From assembly GCA_004558865.1 (NCBI GenBank), contig SFCY01000110.1, positions 1 through 7,666 on the forward strand: a DNA stretch of 7,666 bases. The letters run 5' to 3'. The translations under genes and the position numbers were made by a program. This DNA is from Bacteroidales bacterium. Its GTDB lineage: Bacteria; Bacteroidota; Bacteroidia; Bacteroidales; Bacteroidaceae. The notes beneath the pieces are model-generated. The model saw nothing but the letters and a program-made list of their open reading frames with translations, searched no databases and was not told where the DNA came from. This document shows positions 1 to 7,601 of the stretch, piece by piece; the stretch's first letter is position 1, and each line of letters begins with the position of its first letter.

Positions 1-105
1 CCTTGATTTTCCCATGTTGGCGGCTTTTCGGGGGGAGGAAATCTATTAGTTTTTTTATCTCAACTGGCTTATAACTCGGAAATTTTATCTAAATTTGCAT
101 CTGCT
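1..105. other. Intergenic region upstream of the first gene
   Basis: No coding region is supportable here. The stretch is AT-rich towards its right end, with a T-run near 51-57, unlike the GC-rich genes. No strong hairpin or terminator for an upstream gene is visible, and the window starts too late to show that gene. The only notable element is the TAnnTTTG-like box described separately. Confidence 0.6.
90..97 (+). promoter_or_regulatory. Candidate -7 promoter box (TAAATTTG) for the first gene
   Basis: TAAATTTG matches the Bacteroidetes -7 consensus TAnnTTTG exactly. It lies only 8 nt before the ATG at 106, so transcription would begin at or within a few bases of the start codon. No clear TTTG lies 19-21 nt upstream; around 63-67 there is only ACTGG. 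The match is therefore half a promoter, and in an AT-rich spacer it may be chance. Confidence 0.4.
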
Positions 106-1335
106 ATGGTCTTGAACTATATATGGATTGCATTCTTCGTCATTGCCTTTCTCACGGGAGCCGTGGAACTGGCAATGGGCGACACCACGGTGTTCCAGCA
201 CATCGTGGACTCCACTTTCGACTCCTCAAAGAACGCCTTTGAGGTGGCGTTGGGACTTACGGGCGTGCTGTCGCTCTGGTTGGGCATTATGAAGATAGGC
301 GAGCGGGCGGGCGTGGTCAACGTCTTGGCTCGCGCCCTGAGTCCGATATTCTCAAGGCTCTTCCCCGACATCCCAAAGGGACACCCCGTGTTTGGAAGCA
401 TCTTCATGAACATCGCCTCCAACATGTTGGGACTCGACAACGCCGCCACTCCCACCGGACTGCGCGCCATGGCGCAGATGCAGGAGCTCAACGCCAAGAA
501 GGACACGGCCACCAACCCGATGATCATGTTCTTGGTGCTCAACACCTCGGGGCTGACCATCATTCCCACCACAATCCTCGCCTTTCGCGCCGCCAACGGC
601 GCACAGACTCCCACCGACGTCTTCATCCCCATCCTCTTGGCCACGAGCGTGGCCACCATCGCGGGCATCATCATCACCGCCCTCTGGCAGCGCATCAACC
701 TGCTCCAGCCCGTGCTGCTGCTCACGCTTGTTGGGCTTGTGGGCTTTGTCGGCCTCACGATATGGGGATTCGGACAGATGGACAACAAGACCATGGCGAC
801 CGTCACGAGCGTGGCGTCGAACCTGATACTCTTCGGCATCATCACACTGTTCATCGTGGCGGGCTGGATGAAGAAGGTGAACGTGTACGATGCCTTCATC
901 GAGGGCGCAAAGGAGGGCTTCACCACGGCCGTGAGAATCATCCCCTACTTGGTGGCCATCCTCGTGGCGGTGGGCGTATTCCGCGCCTGTGGAGCCATGG
1001 ACATGCTCATTGGCGGCATATCGTGGTGCGTGGAGCAGTGCGGACTCAACACCGACTTCGTGGGCGCGCTGCCCACGGCGCTCATGAAGCCCCTGAGCGG
1101 AAGCGGGGCGCGGGGGCTGATGCTTGAGGCCATGCAGAACTACGGAGCCGACTCGTTTGTGGGAAGGCTGTCGTGCATCTTCCAAGGCAGCACCGACACC
1201 ACGTTCTACATCTTGGCTGTCTACTTTGGCAGCGTCAACATCAAGTACACCCGCCACGCCGTGGCCTGCGGACTGCTCGCCGACCTGGCGGGAGTGGTGG
1301 CGGCGATAACGGTAGCGTATGTGTTCTTTGGATAG
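106..1335 (+). CDS. SpmA-SpmB fusion, nucleoside recognition (Gate) domain membrane protein
   Basis: This is a 409-residue polytopic inner-membrane protein with the layout of Bacillus SpmA joined to SpmB. The first half (about 1-200) carries the SpmA-type signature around residues 104-119 (ASNMLGLDNAATPTGL) followed by AMAQMQELN. The second half (about 230-409) carries YDAFIEGAKEGF near 261-272, PLSGSGARGLM at 329-339 and GSTDTTFYIL at 361-370, all SpmB-like. Hydrophobic segments lie roughly at 2-20, 46-66, 137-162, 171-192, 198-221, 236-255, 277-297, 360-378 and 386-408. In Bacillus the separate proteins contribute to spore-core dehydration. In non-sporulating Bacteroidetes the role and transported substrate are unknown, and the nucleoside link comes from the domain name only. 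The start MVLNYIW fits the first membrane helix; the next in-frame ATG, residue 24, would remove it. The flippase gene follows after 111 nt on the same strand. Confidence 0.9.
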   Translation: MVLNYIWIAFFVIAFLTGAVELAMGDTTVFQHIVDSTFDSSKNAFEVALGLTGVLSLWLGIMKIGERAGVVNVLARALSPIFSRLFPDIPKGHPVFGSIFMNIASNMLGLDNAATPTGLRAMAQMQELNAKKDTATNPMIMFLVLNTSGLTIIPTTILAFRAANGAQTPTDVFIPILLATSVATIAGIIITALWQRINLLQPVLLLTLVGLVGFVGLTIWGFGQMDNKTMATVTSVASNLILFGIITLFIVAGWMKKVNVYDAFIEGAKEGFTTAVRIIPYLVAILVAVGVFRACGAMDMLIGGISWCVEQCGLNTDFVGALPTALMKPLSGSGARGLMLEAMQNYGADSFVGRLSCIFQGSTDTTFYILAVYFGSVNIKYTRHAVACGLLADLAGVVAAITVAYVFFG

Positions 1336-1352
1336 GGGCCGCTGGGGCCGCG

Positions 1353-1446
1353 TCCCTACACACCCCATCACACCCCATCACACCCCACACACCCCATCAC
1401 ACCCCATCACACCCCAACACACCCCAACAAAAAAACCAACAACATA
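1353..1446 (+). promoter_or_regulatory. Candidate Rho-loading (rut-like) G-free C-rich leader before the flippase
   Basis: About 94 nt of nascent RNA would contain no G and regularly spaced C clusters, which is the composition Rho prefers. It lies between two co-oriented genes that have no recognisable promoter between them. It could cause partial termination that tunes flippase expression. The last 20 nt become A-rich (AAAAAAACCAACAACATA before ATG), typical of Bacteroidetes start regions that lack a Shine-Dalgarno. Function is inferred from composition alone. Confidence 0.35.
1361..1429 (+). repeat. Short tandem repeat, about seven CACCCCATCA units
   Basis: Seven near-identical units run head to tail: CACCCCATCA at 1361, 1371, 1390 and 1400, a 9-nt variant CACCCCACA at 1381, and CACCCCAACA at 1410 and 1420. 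They fill most of the gap between the two membrane-protein genes. On the + strand the whole stretch from about 1353 to 1448 has no G. It is therefore C-rich, cannot form strong structure by itself, and is arranged with a run of C every 10 nt. Slippage could change the number of units between strains. Confidence 0.9.
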
Positions 1447-2949
1447 ATGCCAAACTTAAAATCACTCGCTAAGGACACAGCCATCTACGGGCTTAGCAGC
1501 ATCATGGCACGATTCATCAACTATCTGCTCGTGCCCATCCAGACAGCAAGGTTCCAAGCTTCAGGCGGACAGTATGGGGTCATCACCAACGTCTATGCCT
1601 ACGTGGCCCTGCTCATCGTACTCCTCACCTACGGCATGGAGACTACGTTCTTCCGCTTCATGAGCCGCGACGGGGAGGACCCGCGCAAGGTCTATGCCAC
1701 CACACTGAAGATGGTGGGCACGACCTCACTGCTTTTTGCCATTCTTGTGGCGCTCTTCCTCCATCCGTTGGCCGCGGCCTTGGGCTACGCCGACCACCCG
1801 GAGTATATCCTCGTGATGTACGTCACGGTGGCCATCGACGCCTTCACAGCCATCCCCTTCGCCTACCTGCGCTATGCCCACCGCCCCATCAAGTTCGCCA
1901 CGCTCAAGGTGCTCAACATCACGCTCAACATCCTGCTCAACATCCTCTACCTCATCGTCTTCCCCGCCTTGAGGCTCAATCCCTTAGGCATCTACGACGA
2001 CCAGTTCACGCTCGACGTGGTGTGGGTGTTCTACATCAACCTTTTCTGCACCGTGGCCACGCTGCTCATGCTTGGCAAGGAGCTCAAGGGCTTCGGCTCG
2101 CCTTTCGACTGGGCCACGTGCAAGCGCATGCTGTCCTACACATGGCCGCTCCTCGTGATGGGACTGGCCGGACAGCTCAACCAGTGCGCCTCGCAGATCA
2201 TCTTCCCCTACGTCTACAACGGCACCCACGCCGAGGCTCTCCACCAGCTCGGCATCTATGGCGCGTGCATCAAGATAGCCATGATCATGGTGATGATCAC
2301 GCAGGCCTTCCGCTACGCCTACGAGCCTTTCGTGTTCGGCAAGTCCAAGGACCGCGACAACAAGCAGACCTACGCCAAGGCCATGAAGTATTATGTCATC
2401 TTCACGCTCTTGGCCTTCCTCTGCGTGGTGGCCTACATGGACATCGTGCGCCACCTCATCGGCCGCAGCTATTGGGAAGGCTTGGAGATTGTGCCCATCG
2501 TGATGGCAGCCGAGATCATGTTCGGCGTGTTCTTCAACCTCAGCTTCTGGTACAAGCTCACCGACCACACCATCTGGGGAGCCTACTTCTCGGGCATCGG
2601 GGCCGTGGTGCTGATAGCCGTCGACATCATCTTCATCCCACGCTTCAGCTACTGGGCCTGCGCCTGGGCCGGCTTCATCAGCTACGCCGTGAGTATGCTG
2701 CTGAGCTACTACATCGGGCAGAAGAAGTACCCCATCAACTATCCCATCAAGGAAATCATGGCCTACGTGCTGCTCGCCCTCGTGCTCTTCGCCGGCATGA
2801 CGGCCTCCAACGAGCTGTTGCCCCTATGGGCGGCGCTCATCGTCAACACGCTGCTGGGCTGCGTCTACGTGGCCTACCTGTTCAAGCACGACTTCTCGCC
2901 CTCCAGCCTGCCCGTCGTAGGGAAATACTTCAAGGCCGGCAAGAGATAG
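1447..2949 (+). CDS. Polysaccharide/lipopolysaccharide flippase, MOP superfamily (Wzx-like)
   Basis: This 500-residue membrane protein has about 14 predicted helices, roughly at 11-32, 46-66, 86-108, 119-141, 155-175, 190-210, 230-250, 265-290, 313-335, 347-367, 378-397, 403-424, 436-456 and 457-479. That number and length are standard for the polysaccharide-biosynthesis (PST/Wzx) branch of the MATE/MOP exporters. The N-terminal stretch (LAKDTAIYGLSSIMARFINY, residues 7-26) and the QAFRYAYEPFVF segment at 286-297 are typical of the lipopolysaccharide biosynthesis proteins common in Bacteroidetes. The expected role is moving lipid-linked oligosaccharide across the inner membrane. No glycosyltransferases are adjacent, so its substrate cannot be judged; a lipid II flippase-like role is a weaker alternative. 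The ATG start is supported by the A-rich leader. It probably shares a transcript with the preceding gene, modulated by the repeat tract. Confidence 0.88.
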   Translation: MPNLKSLAKDTAIYGLSSIMARFINYLLVPIQTARFQASGGQYGVITNVYAYVALLIVLLTYGMETTFFRFMSRDGEDPRKVYATTLKMVGTTSLLFAILVALFLHPLAAALGYADHPEYILVMYVTVAIDAFTAIPFAYLRYAHRPIKFATLKVLNITLNILLNILYLIVFPALRLNPLGIYDDQFTLDVVWVFYINLFCTVATLLMLGKELKGFGSPFDWATCKRMLSYTWPLLVMGLAGQLNQCASQIIFPYVYNGTHAEALHQLGIYGACIKIAMIMVMITQAFRYAYEPFVFGKSKDRDNKQTYAKAMKYYVIFTLLAFLCVVAYMDIVRHLIGRSYWEGLEIVPIVMAAEIMFGVFFNLSFWYKLTDHTIWGAYFSGIGAVVLIAVDIIFIPRFSYWACAWAGFISYAVSMLLSYYIGQKKYPINYPIKEIMAYVLLALVLFAGMTASNELLPLWAALIVNTLLGCVYVAYLFKHDFSPSSLPVVGKYFKAGKR

Positions 2950-3013
2950 CGGCAAGGCCACCCCACTCTCCCCAACCAACCTCACCGACAACAAATTCTT
3001 AAACCCTTATACT
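2950..3013 (+). other. C-rich spacer between the flippase and the peptidase
   Basis: This 64-nt gap has no TAnnTTTG box and no hairpin of note, so the peptidase may be read from upstream. Its middle (about 2957-2985) is C-rich and nearly G-free, resembling the composition of the longer tract at 1353-1446 but without repeat units. The last 25 nt turn AT-rich just before the ATG, as usual for translation starts in this phylum. Confidence 0.5.
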
Positions 3014-5116
3014 ATGCAAAAGATTAAGATGCTACTCGCGGCGACACTCTTCGCCGCCCCCGCGATGGCCGACGAAGGCATGTGGACGCTCTTCAACCTG
3101 CCACAGGCTGTCTACAACACCATGCAGCAGGAGGGTTTCGCCCTTTCCTATGCTGACCTCTACCAAAGCCCCGACGCGGTGAAGAACACCGTGGTCAACT
3201 TCTCGGGCTACTGCTCTGGAGTGGTGGTGAGTCCCGACGGACTTGTCTTCACCAACCACCACTGCGGTTTCGAGGCCATTCGCTCCCATTCCACCGTGGA
3301 CCACGACTACATGCTCAACGGCTTCTACGCCAAGAGCTACGACGAGGAACTTCCCAACGAGGACATGTTCGTGGCCTTCATGATCTCGCAAAAGGACGTG
3401 ACCGACGACGTGCTGCGCACCGGCTTCTACTCGCTCGGCGACGACGAGCAGCAGCAGGTGCTCGACAGCCTGCAGAACCTCTACAACACGGCGGCCAAGC
3501 AGACCGACTCCACCTACTATGTGGTGGTGCAGCCCTTCTATGAGGGCAACAGCTTCTACGCCACAACCTACCAGCAGTTCACCGACCTCCGCCTGGTGTT
3601 CACCATCCCCAAGTCGATGGGCAAGTTTGGCGGCGAGACCGACAACTGGATGTGGCCGCGCCAGACCTGCGACTTCTCGGTGTTCCGCATCTATGCCAAC
3701 CCGAAGACCAACGGGCCGGCCGCCTACTCCAAGGACAACGTGCCCTACCATCCCAAGCACTGGGCACAGGTGAGCCTGCAGGGCTACAAGCAGGGCGACT
3801 TCGCCATGACGATGGGCTATCCCGGCAGCACCTCGCGCTACCTCTCGAGCTATGGCATCAGGGAGCGGCGCGACGCAGAGAACGCCGTCCGCGCCCAGGC
3901 ACGCGGCGTGCGCCAGCAGGTGATGAAGCGCCACATGGACACCTCCGAGGCCGTCAGAATCAAATACGACAGCAAGTATGCCCAGTCGGCCAACTACTGG
4001 AAGAACTCCATCGGCATGAACAAGTGCATCGACTCCATCGGCCTCATCCAGACCAAGGAGGCCTACGAGCGGAAAATCGCCCGCTACGTGGACTCCACGG
4101 GCTACCTGAAGGGACAACTGAGCTTCGACCAGATGAAGAAACTCTACGACAACCGCTTCGTGGCCCTGCACGACTTCATGGAGTATCGTGAGAACCTGGC
4201 CACCTGCGTGCTCATCAAGCATATCCTCGACGTGGCGCAGGACGACGATGTCGAGAAGAACAAGGGCAAGTATGTCAACGAGCTGGACACGGCCTCCTTC
4301 GACGTGGCCACGGAGAAGGACATCATGGCGGCCATGCTGAGGAACTACCGCGAGCAGCTGATGGACAAGCAGACGCTGCCCGGCTTCTACACCACCATCG
4401 ACCAAAAGTTCGGCGGCGACTATGAGAAATATGTCAACGCGGTGTGGAACAACTCTGTCTTCGCCAAGCCGGGGGCCAAGATTGACCTGACCAAGGAAAA
4501 GACTTGGAAGAAGGACATGGGCGGACAGATAGCCTTGGACCTGGCCCAATACTTGGCTTCGTTCTATGCGAACCACGCTGCCTCATTCACCGACATCGAC
4601 GCCCAGGAGCGTTACCTCTGCGCCGCCAAGCTGCGCATGGAGCAGGACATGCCCCACTACAGCGACGCCAACTTCACCATGCGCCTCAGCTACGGCCAGG
4701 TGGGCGGGTTCATGCTCGGCGGCAAGCCCTCGGGCTACTACACCACGGCTGAGAGCATCGTCGACAAGATGGACCGCGCCGGCCAGCAGCCCGACTGGAA
4801 GGCCGAACCCATCATGCGCCAGCTCCTGAGCTCGGGCGACTTCGGCCCCTACCGCGACAAGCAGACGGGCAAGATGCAGCTCTGCTTCCTCACCAACAAC
4901 GACATAACGGGCGGCAACAGCGGCTCGCCGATGTTCAACGGCAAGGGTGAGCTCATCGGACTGGCCTTCGACGGCAACTGGGACAGCCTCTCCAGCGACC
5001 TCAACTTCGACAGCCAGCTGGCACGCTGCATCGGCGTGGACATCCGCTACGTGCTATTCATGATGGAACGCTGGGGCCACGCCGACCGCCTGCTCAAGGA
5101 AATCAACGCTAAATAG
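3014..5116 (+). CDS. dpp7: S46 family dipeptidyl-peptidase, DPP7-type
   Basis: This 700-residue exported serine exopeptidase removes dipeptides from the N-terminus of oligopeptides. A signal peptide covers residues 1-19 (lysines at 3 and 5, hydrophobic core, AMA before D20), so it acts in the periplasm or at the outer surface. The S46 catalytic triad is visible: H83 in TNHHCGF, D220 in TCDFSVFR, and nucleophile S636 in TGGNSGSP. C67 and C84 sit where a trypsin-fold disulfide would be. The residue 18 after the serine is G654 (AFDGNW). In the family this position is Arg in DPP11, which prefers acidic P1 residues, and Gly in DPP7, which prefers hydrophobic P1, so DPP7-type specificity is inferred. 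The C-terminus has the usual VDIRYVLFMMERW helix. Length matches the family (about 700). In oral relatives such enzymes feed peptide fermentation. The motif RQTCDFS differs slightly from the RHTGDFS form I recall in characterised members. Confidence 0.93.
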   Translation: MQKIKMLLAATLFAAPAMADEGMWTLFNLPQAVYNTMQQEGFALSYADLYQSPDAVKNTVVNFSGYCSGVVVSPDGLVFTNHHCGFEAIRSHSTVDHDYMLNGFYAKSYDEELPNEDMFVAFMISQKDVTDDVLRTGFYSLGDDEQQQVLDSLQNLYNTAAKQTDSTYYVVVQPFYEGNSFYATTYQQFTDLRLVFTIPKSMGKFGGETDNWMWPRQTCDFSVFRIYANPKTNGPAAYSKDNVPYHPKHWAQVSLQGYKQGDFAMTMGYPGSTSRYLSSYGIRERRDAENAVRAQARGVRQQVMKRHMDTSEAVRIKYDSKYAQSANYWKNSIGMNKCIDSIGLIQTKEAYERKIARYVDSTGYLKGQLSFDQMKKLYDNRFVALHDFMEYRENLATCVLIKHILDVAQDDDVEKNKGKYVNELDTASFDVATEKDIMAAMLRNYREQLMDKQTLPGFYTTIDQKFGGDYEKYVNAVWNNSVFAKPGAKIDLTKEKTWKKDMGGQIALDLAQYLASFYANHAASFTDIDAQERYLCAAKLRMEQDMPHYSDANFTMRLSYGQVGGFMLGGKPSGYYTTAESIVDKMDRAGQQPDWKAEPIMRQLLSSGDFGPYRDKQTGKMQLCFLTNNDITGGNSGSPMFNGKGELIGLAFDGNWDSLSSDLNFDSQLARCIGVDIRYVLFMMERWGHADRLLKEINAK

Positions 5117-5164
5117 CGCGCCCCATATCCCCTCAAGTTCGGTCCTAAAACCCAGACCATACGC

Positions 5165-5202
5165 GAAAGCCGCGGCTCCCGACACTGGGAGCCGCGGCTT
5201 TC
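5165..5202. terminator. Bidirectional transcription terminator hairpin between convergent genes
   Basis: A perfect 16-bp stem (GAAAGCCGCGGCTCCC at 5165-5180, complement at 5187-5202) encloses the 6-nt loop GACACT. It lies 48 nt after the peptidase stop and 17 nt beyond the helicase stop, so it can serve transcripts from both sides. On the + strand only a short T-run follows (ACTTT), and on the minus strand there is none adjacent, so it is not a textbook intrinsic terminator. Position and stem strength make the role likely. Confidence 0.8.
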
Positions 5203-5219
5203 ACTTTGGCGCATTTCAT

Positions 5220-7058
<1,839 letters not shown>

Positions 7059-7190
7059 AATGAATGTGTTATAAAAATAAATGAATGGCTGAAGCCACTT
7101 GAGGAGCGCACCCTTCTTAATATCTACACAAATGTTATCCGTGGTCAACCCAAGACCTCGCGCCCCATAGCGGCCTCTTAAAAAACGGGG
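7059..7190 (-). promoter_or_regulatory. Long 5' leader of the helicase mRNA
   Basis: Between the promoter and the TTG start are about 125-130 nt of likely untranslated RNA. It contains a 6-bp hairpin AGTGGC-TTCA-GCCATT (7099-7084) and, at its 5' end, CCCC and GGGG runs that could pair. The final 35 nt are AT-rich and unstructured. Long leaders are known for the cold-shock helicase mRNA of E. coli, so a temperature or autoregulatory role is possible here but is inference. I do not recognise a named riboswitch. Confidence 0.5.
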
Positions 7191-7191
7191 G

Positions 7192-7222
7192 CAAAGGTAG
7201 CGAAAATAAATGTAACGGCAAA
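7192..7222 (-). promoter_or_regulatory. Bacteroidetes-type promoter for the helicase
   Basis: On the minus strand TTTG (7222-7219) is followed after exactly 19 nt by TACCTTTG (7199-7192). This matches the Bacteroidetes housekeeping sigma consensus TTTG, 19-21 nt, TAnnTTTG at every defined position. Transcription would begin a few bases further on, at about 7184-7188. It lies within the open frame upstream of the helicase, which argues that this extension is not translated. Confidence 0.85.
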
Positions 7223-7271
7223 GGAAAAGCCCACAATTCTGCTTTTTCCCATTGATTTCTTGACGTTTATG

Positions 7272-7310
7272 CGCACCTCCTACCATGCGTGCCCGATGGT
7301 AGGAGGTGCG
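7272..7310. repeat. 15-bp perfect inverted repeat with 9-nt loop
   Basis: CGCACCTCCTACCAT at 7272-7286 is exactly complementary to ATGGTAGGAGGTGCG at 7296-7310, with loop GCGTGCCCG. It lies about 50 bp upstream of the helicase -33 element. No T-run follows on either strand, so an intrinsic terminator is unlikely. It could be a REP-like repeat or a protein-binding palindrome. Its left arm is also nearly repeated at 7362-7372. Confidence 0.9.
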
Positions 7311-7324
7311 GCGTCCCGCCGCAC
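7306..7324. repeat. 8-bp perfect hairpin overlapping the previous inverted repeat
   Basis: GTGCGGCG (7306-7313) and CGCCGCAC (7317-7324) are complementary around the 3-nt loop TCC. The left arm shares 7306-7310 with the right arm of the 7272-7310 inverted repeat, so only one of the two can form fully in a given RNA or single strand. The stem is all G/C except one pair. Confidence 0.85.
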
Positions 7325-7437
7325 GCTAAAGTGCCGTATCCCCACGCTGCACTCTTGCGCGGCGCCTCCTACGTAGCTGCAAAGACAACGATTTAAGGTC
7401 GGTTCTATAAATTAGGTCGAGGCGTATTGTGCCCAGC
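7325..7437. other. Non-coding stretch between the inverted repeats and the 70-bp tandem repeats
   Basis: No gene is supportable. GCGCCTCCTAC at 7362-7372 repeats 10 of 11 bases of the arm at 7273-7283, so it can compete to pair with 7300-7310. It is followed by the short palindrome CTACGTAG (7370-7377 region). A weak minus-strand box, TGTCTTTG, reads across 7379-7386 but has no -33 partner. Bases 7390-7430 are AT-richer and otherwise featureless. Confidence 0.5.
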
Positions 7438-7507
7438 GCCCACCTTTTCTCGCCATGGCAGAGTCCAAGCAAGCTTGGCTCTGCTCATCTGGCTTATCGA
7501 AAAGGTT
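7438..7507. repeat. 70-bp direct repeat, copy 1, with nested palindrome
   Basis: This unit is identical base for base to 7516-7585, giving a 78-bp period. Inside it a long imperfect hairpin can form: ACCTTTTC (7442-7449) with GAAAAGGT (7499-7506), GCCA (7452-7455) with TGGC (7490-7493), GCAGAG (7458-7463) with CTCTGC (7479-7484), and CCAAGC (7465-7470) with GCTTGG (7473-7478) around a 2-nt AA loop. T7464 is bulged. In copy 1 the outer stem extends further: GCCCA at 7438-7442 can pair with TGGGC at 7507-7511 in the spacer. Confidence 0.93.
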
Positions 7508-7515
7508 GGGCCTGT

Positions 7516-7585
7516 GCCCACCTTTTCTCGCCATGGCAGAGTCCAAGCAAGCTTGGCTCTGCTCATCTGGCTTATCGAAAAGGTT
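7516..7585. repeat. 70-bp direct repeat, copy 2
   Basis: This is an exact duplicate of copy 1, separated from it by the 8-nt spacer GGGCCTGT (7508-7515). Perfect identity in non-coding DNA suggests recent duplication, gene conversion or selection on the structure. The right flank (CTGCC) does not continue the outer stem as it does for copy 1. The minus-strand open frame across both copies gives a 26-residue protein repeat only because 78 is a multiple of 3. Confidence 0.93.
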
Positions 7586-7601
7586 CTGCCAGCTATCGGG
7601 A

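Noticed and set aside
3032..4576. 514-residue minus-strand open frame opposite the peptidase gene
   Set aside because: It is His/Val/Gly-rich with no domain, a typical antisense shadow of a GC-rich gene with strong codon bias. The + strand protein has complete catalytic motifs and a signal peptide.
7059..7286. 76-residue N-terminal extension of the helicase from the ATG at 7286
   Set aside because: The consensus promoter lies inside it, the extension resembles no domain, and its ATG falls in the 15-bp inverted repeat.
7272..7310. Intrinsic terminator
   Set aside because: The stem is strong, but no T-run follows it on either strand and no gene end is adjacent.
7379..7386. Second minus-strand promoter (TGTCTTTG)
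   Set aside because: It has one mismatch to TAnnTTTG and no TTTG 19-21 nt upstream.
7438..7511. Integron attC site (GCCCACC on the left, GTTGGGC on the right, imperfect palindrome with bulge)
   Set aside because: GTTGGGC fits GTTRRRY, but the left box GCCCACC deviates from RYYYAAC, copy 2 lacks the right box, and there is no integrase or cassette gene. The resemblance is probably chance.
7438..7585. CRISPR array
   Set aside because: There are only two units, the repeat is 70 bp and the spacer 8 nt, and no cas gene is visible. CRISPR repeats are shorter and spacers longer.
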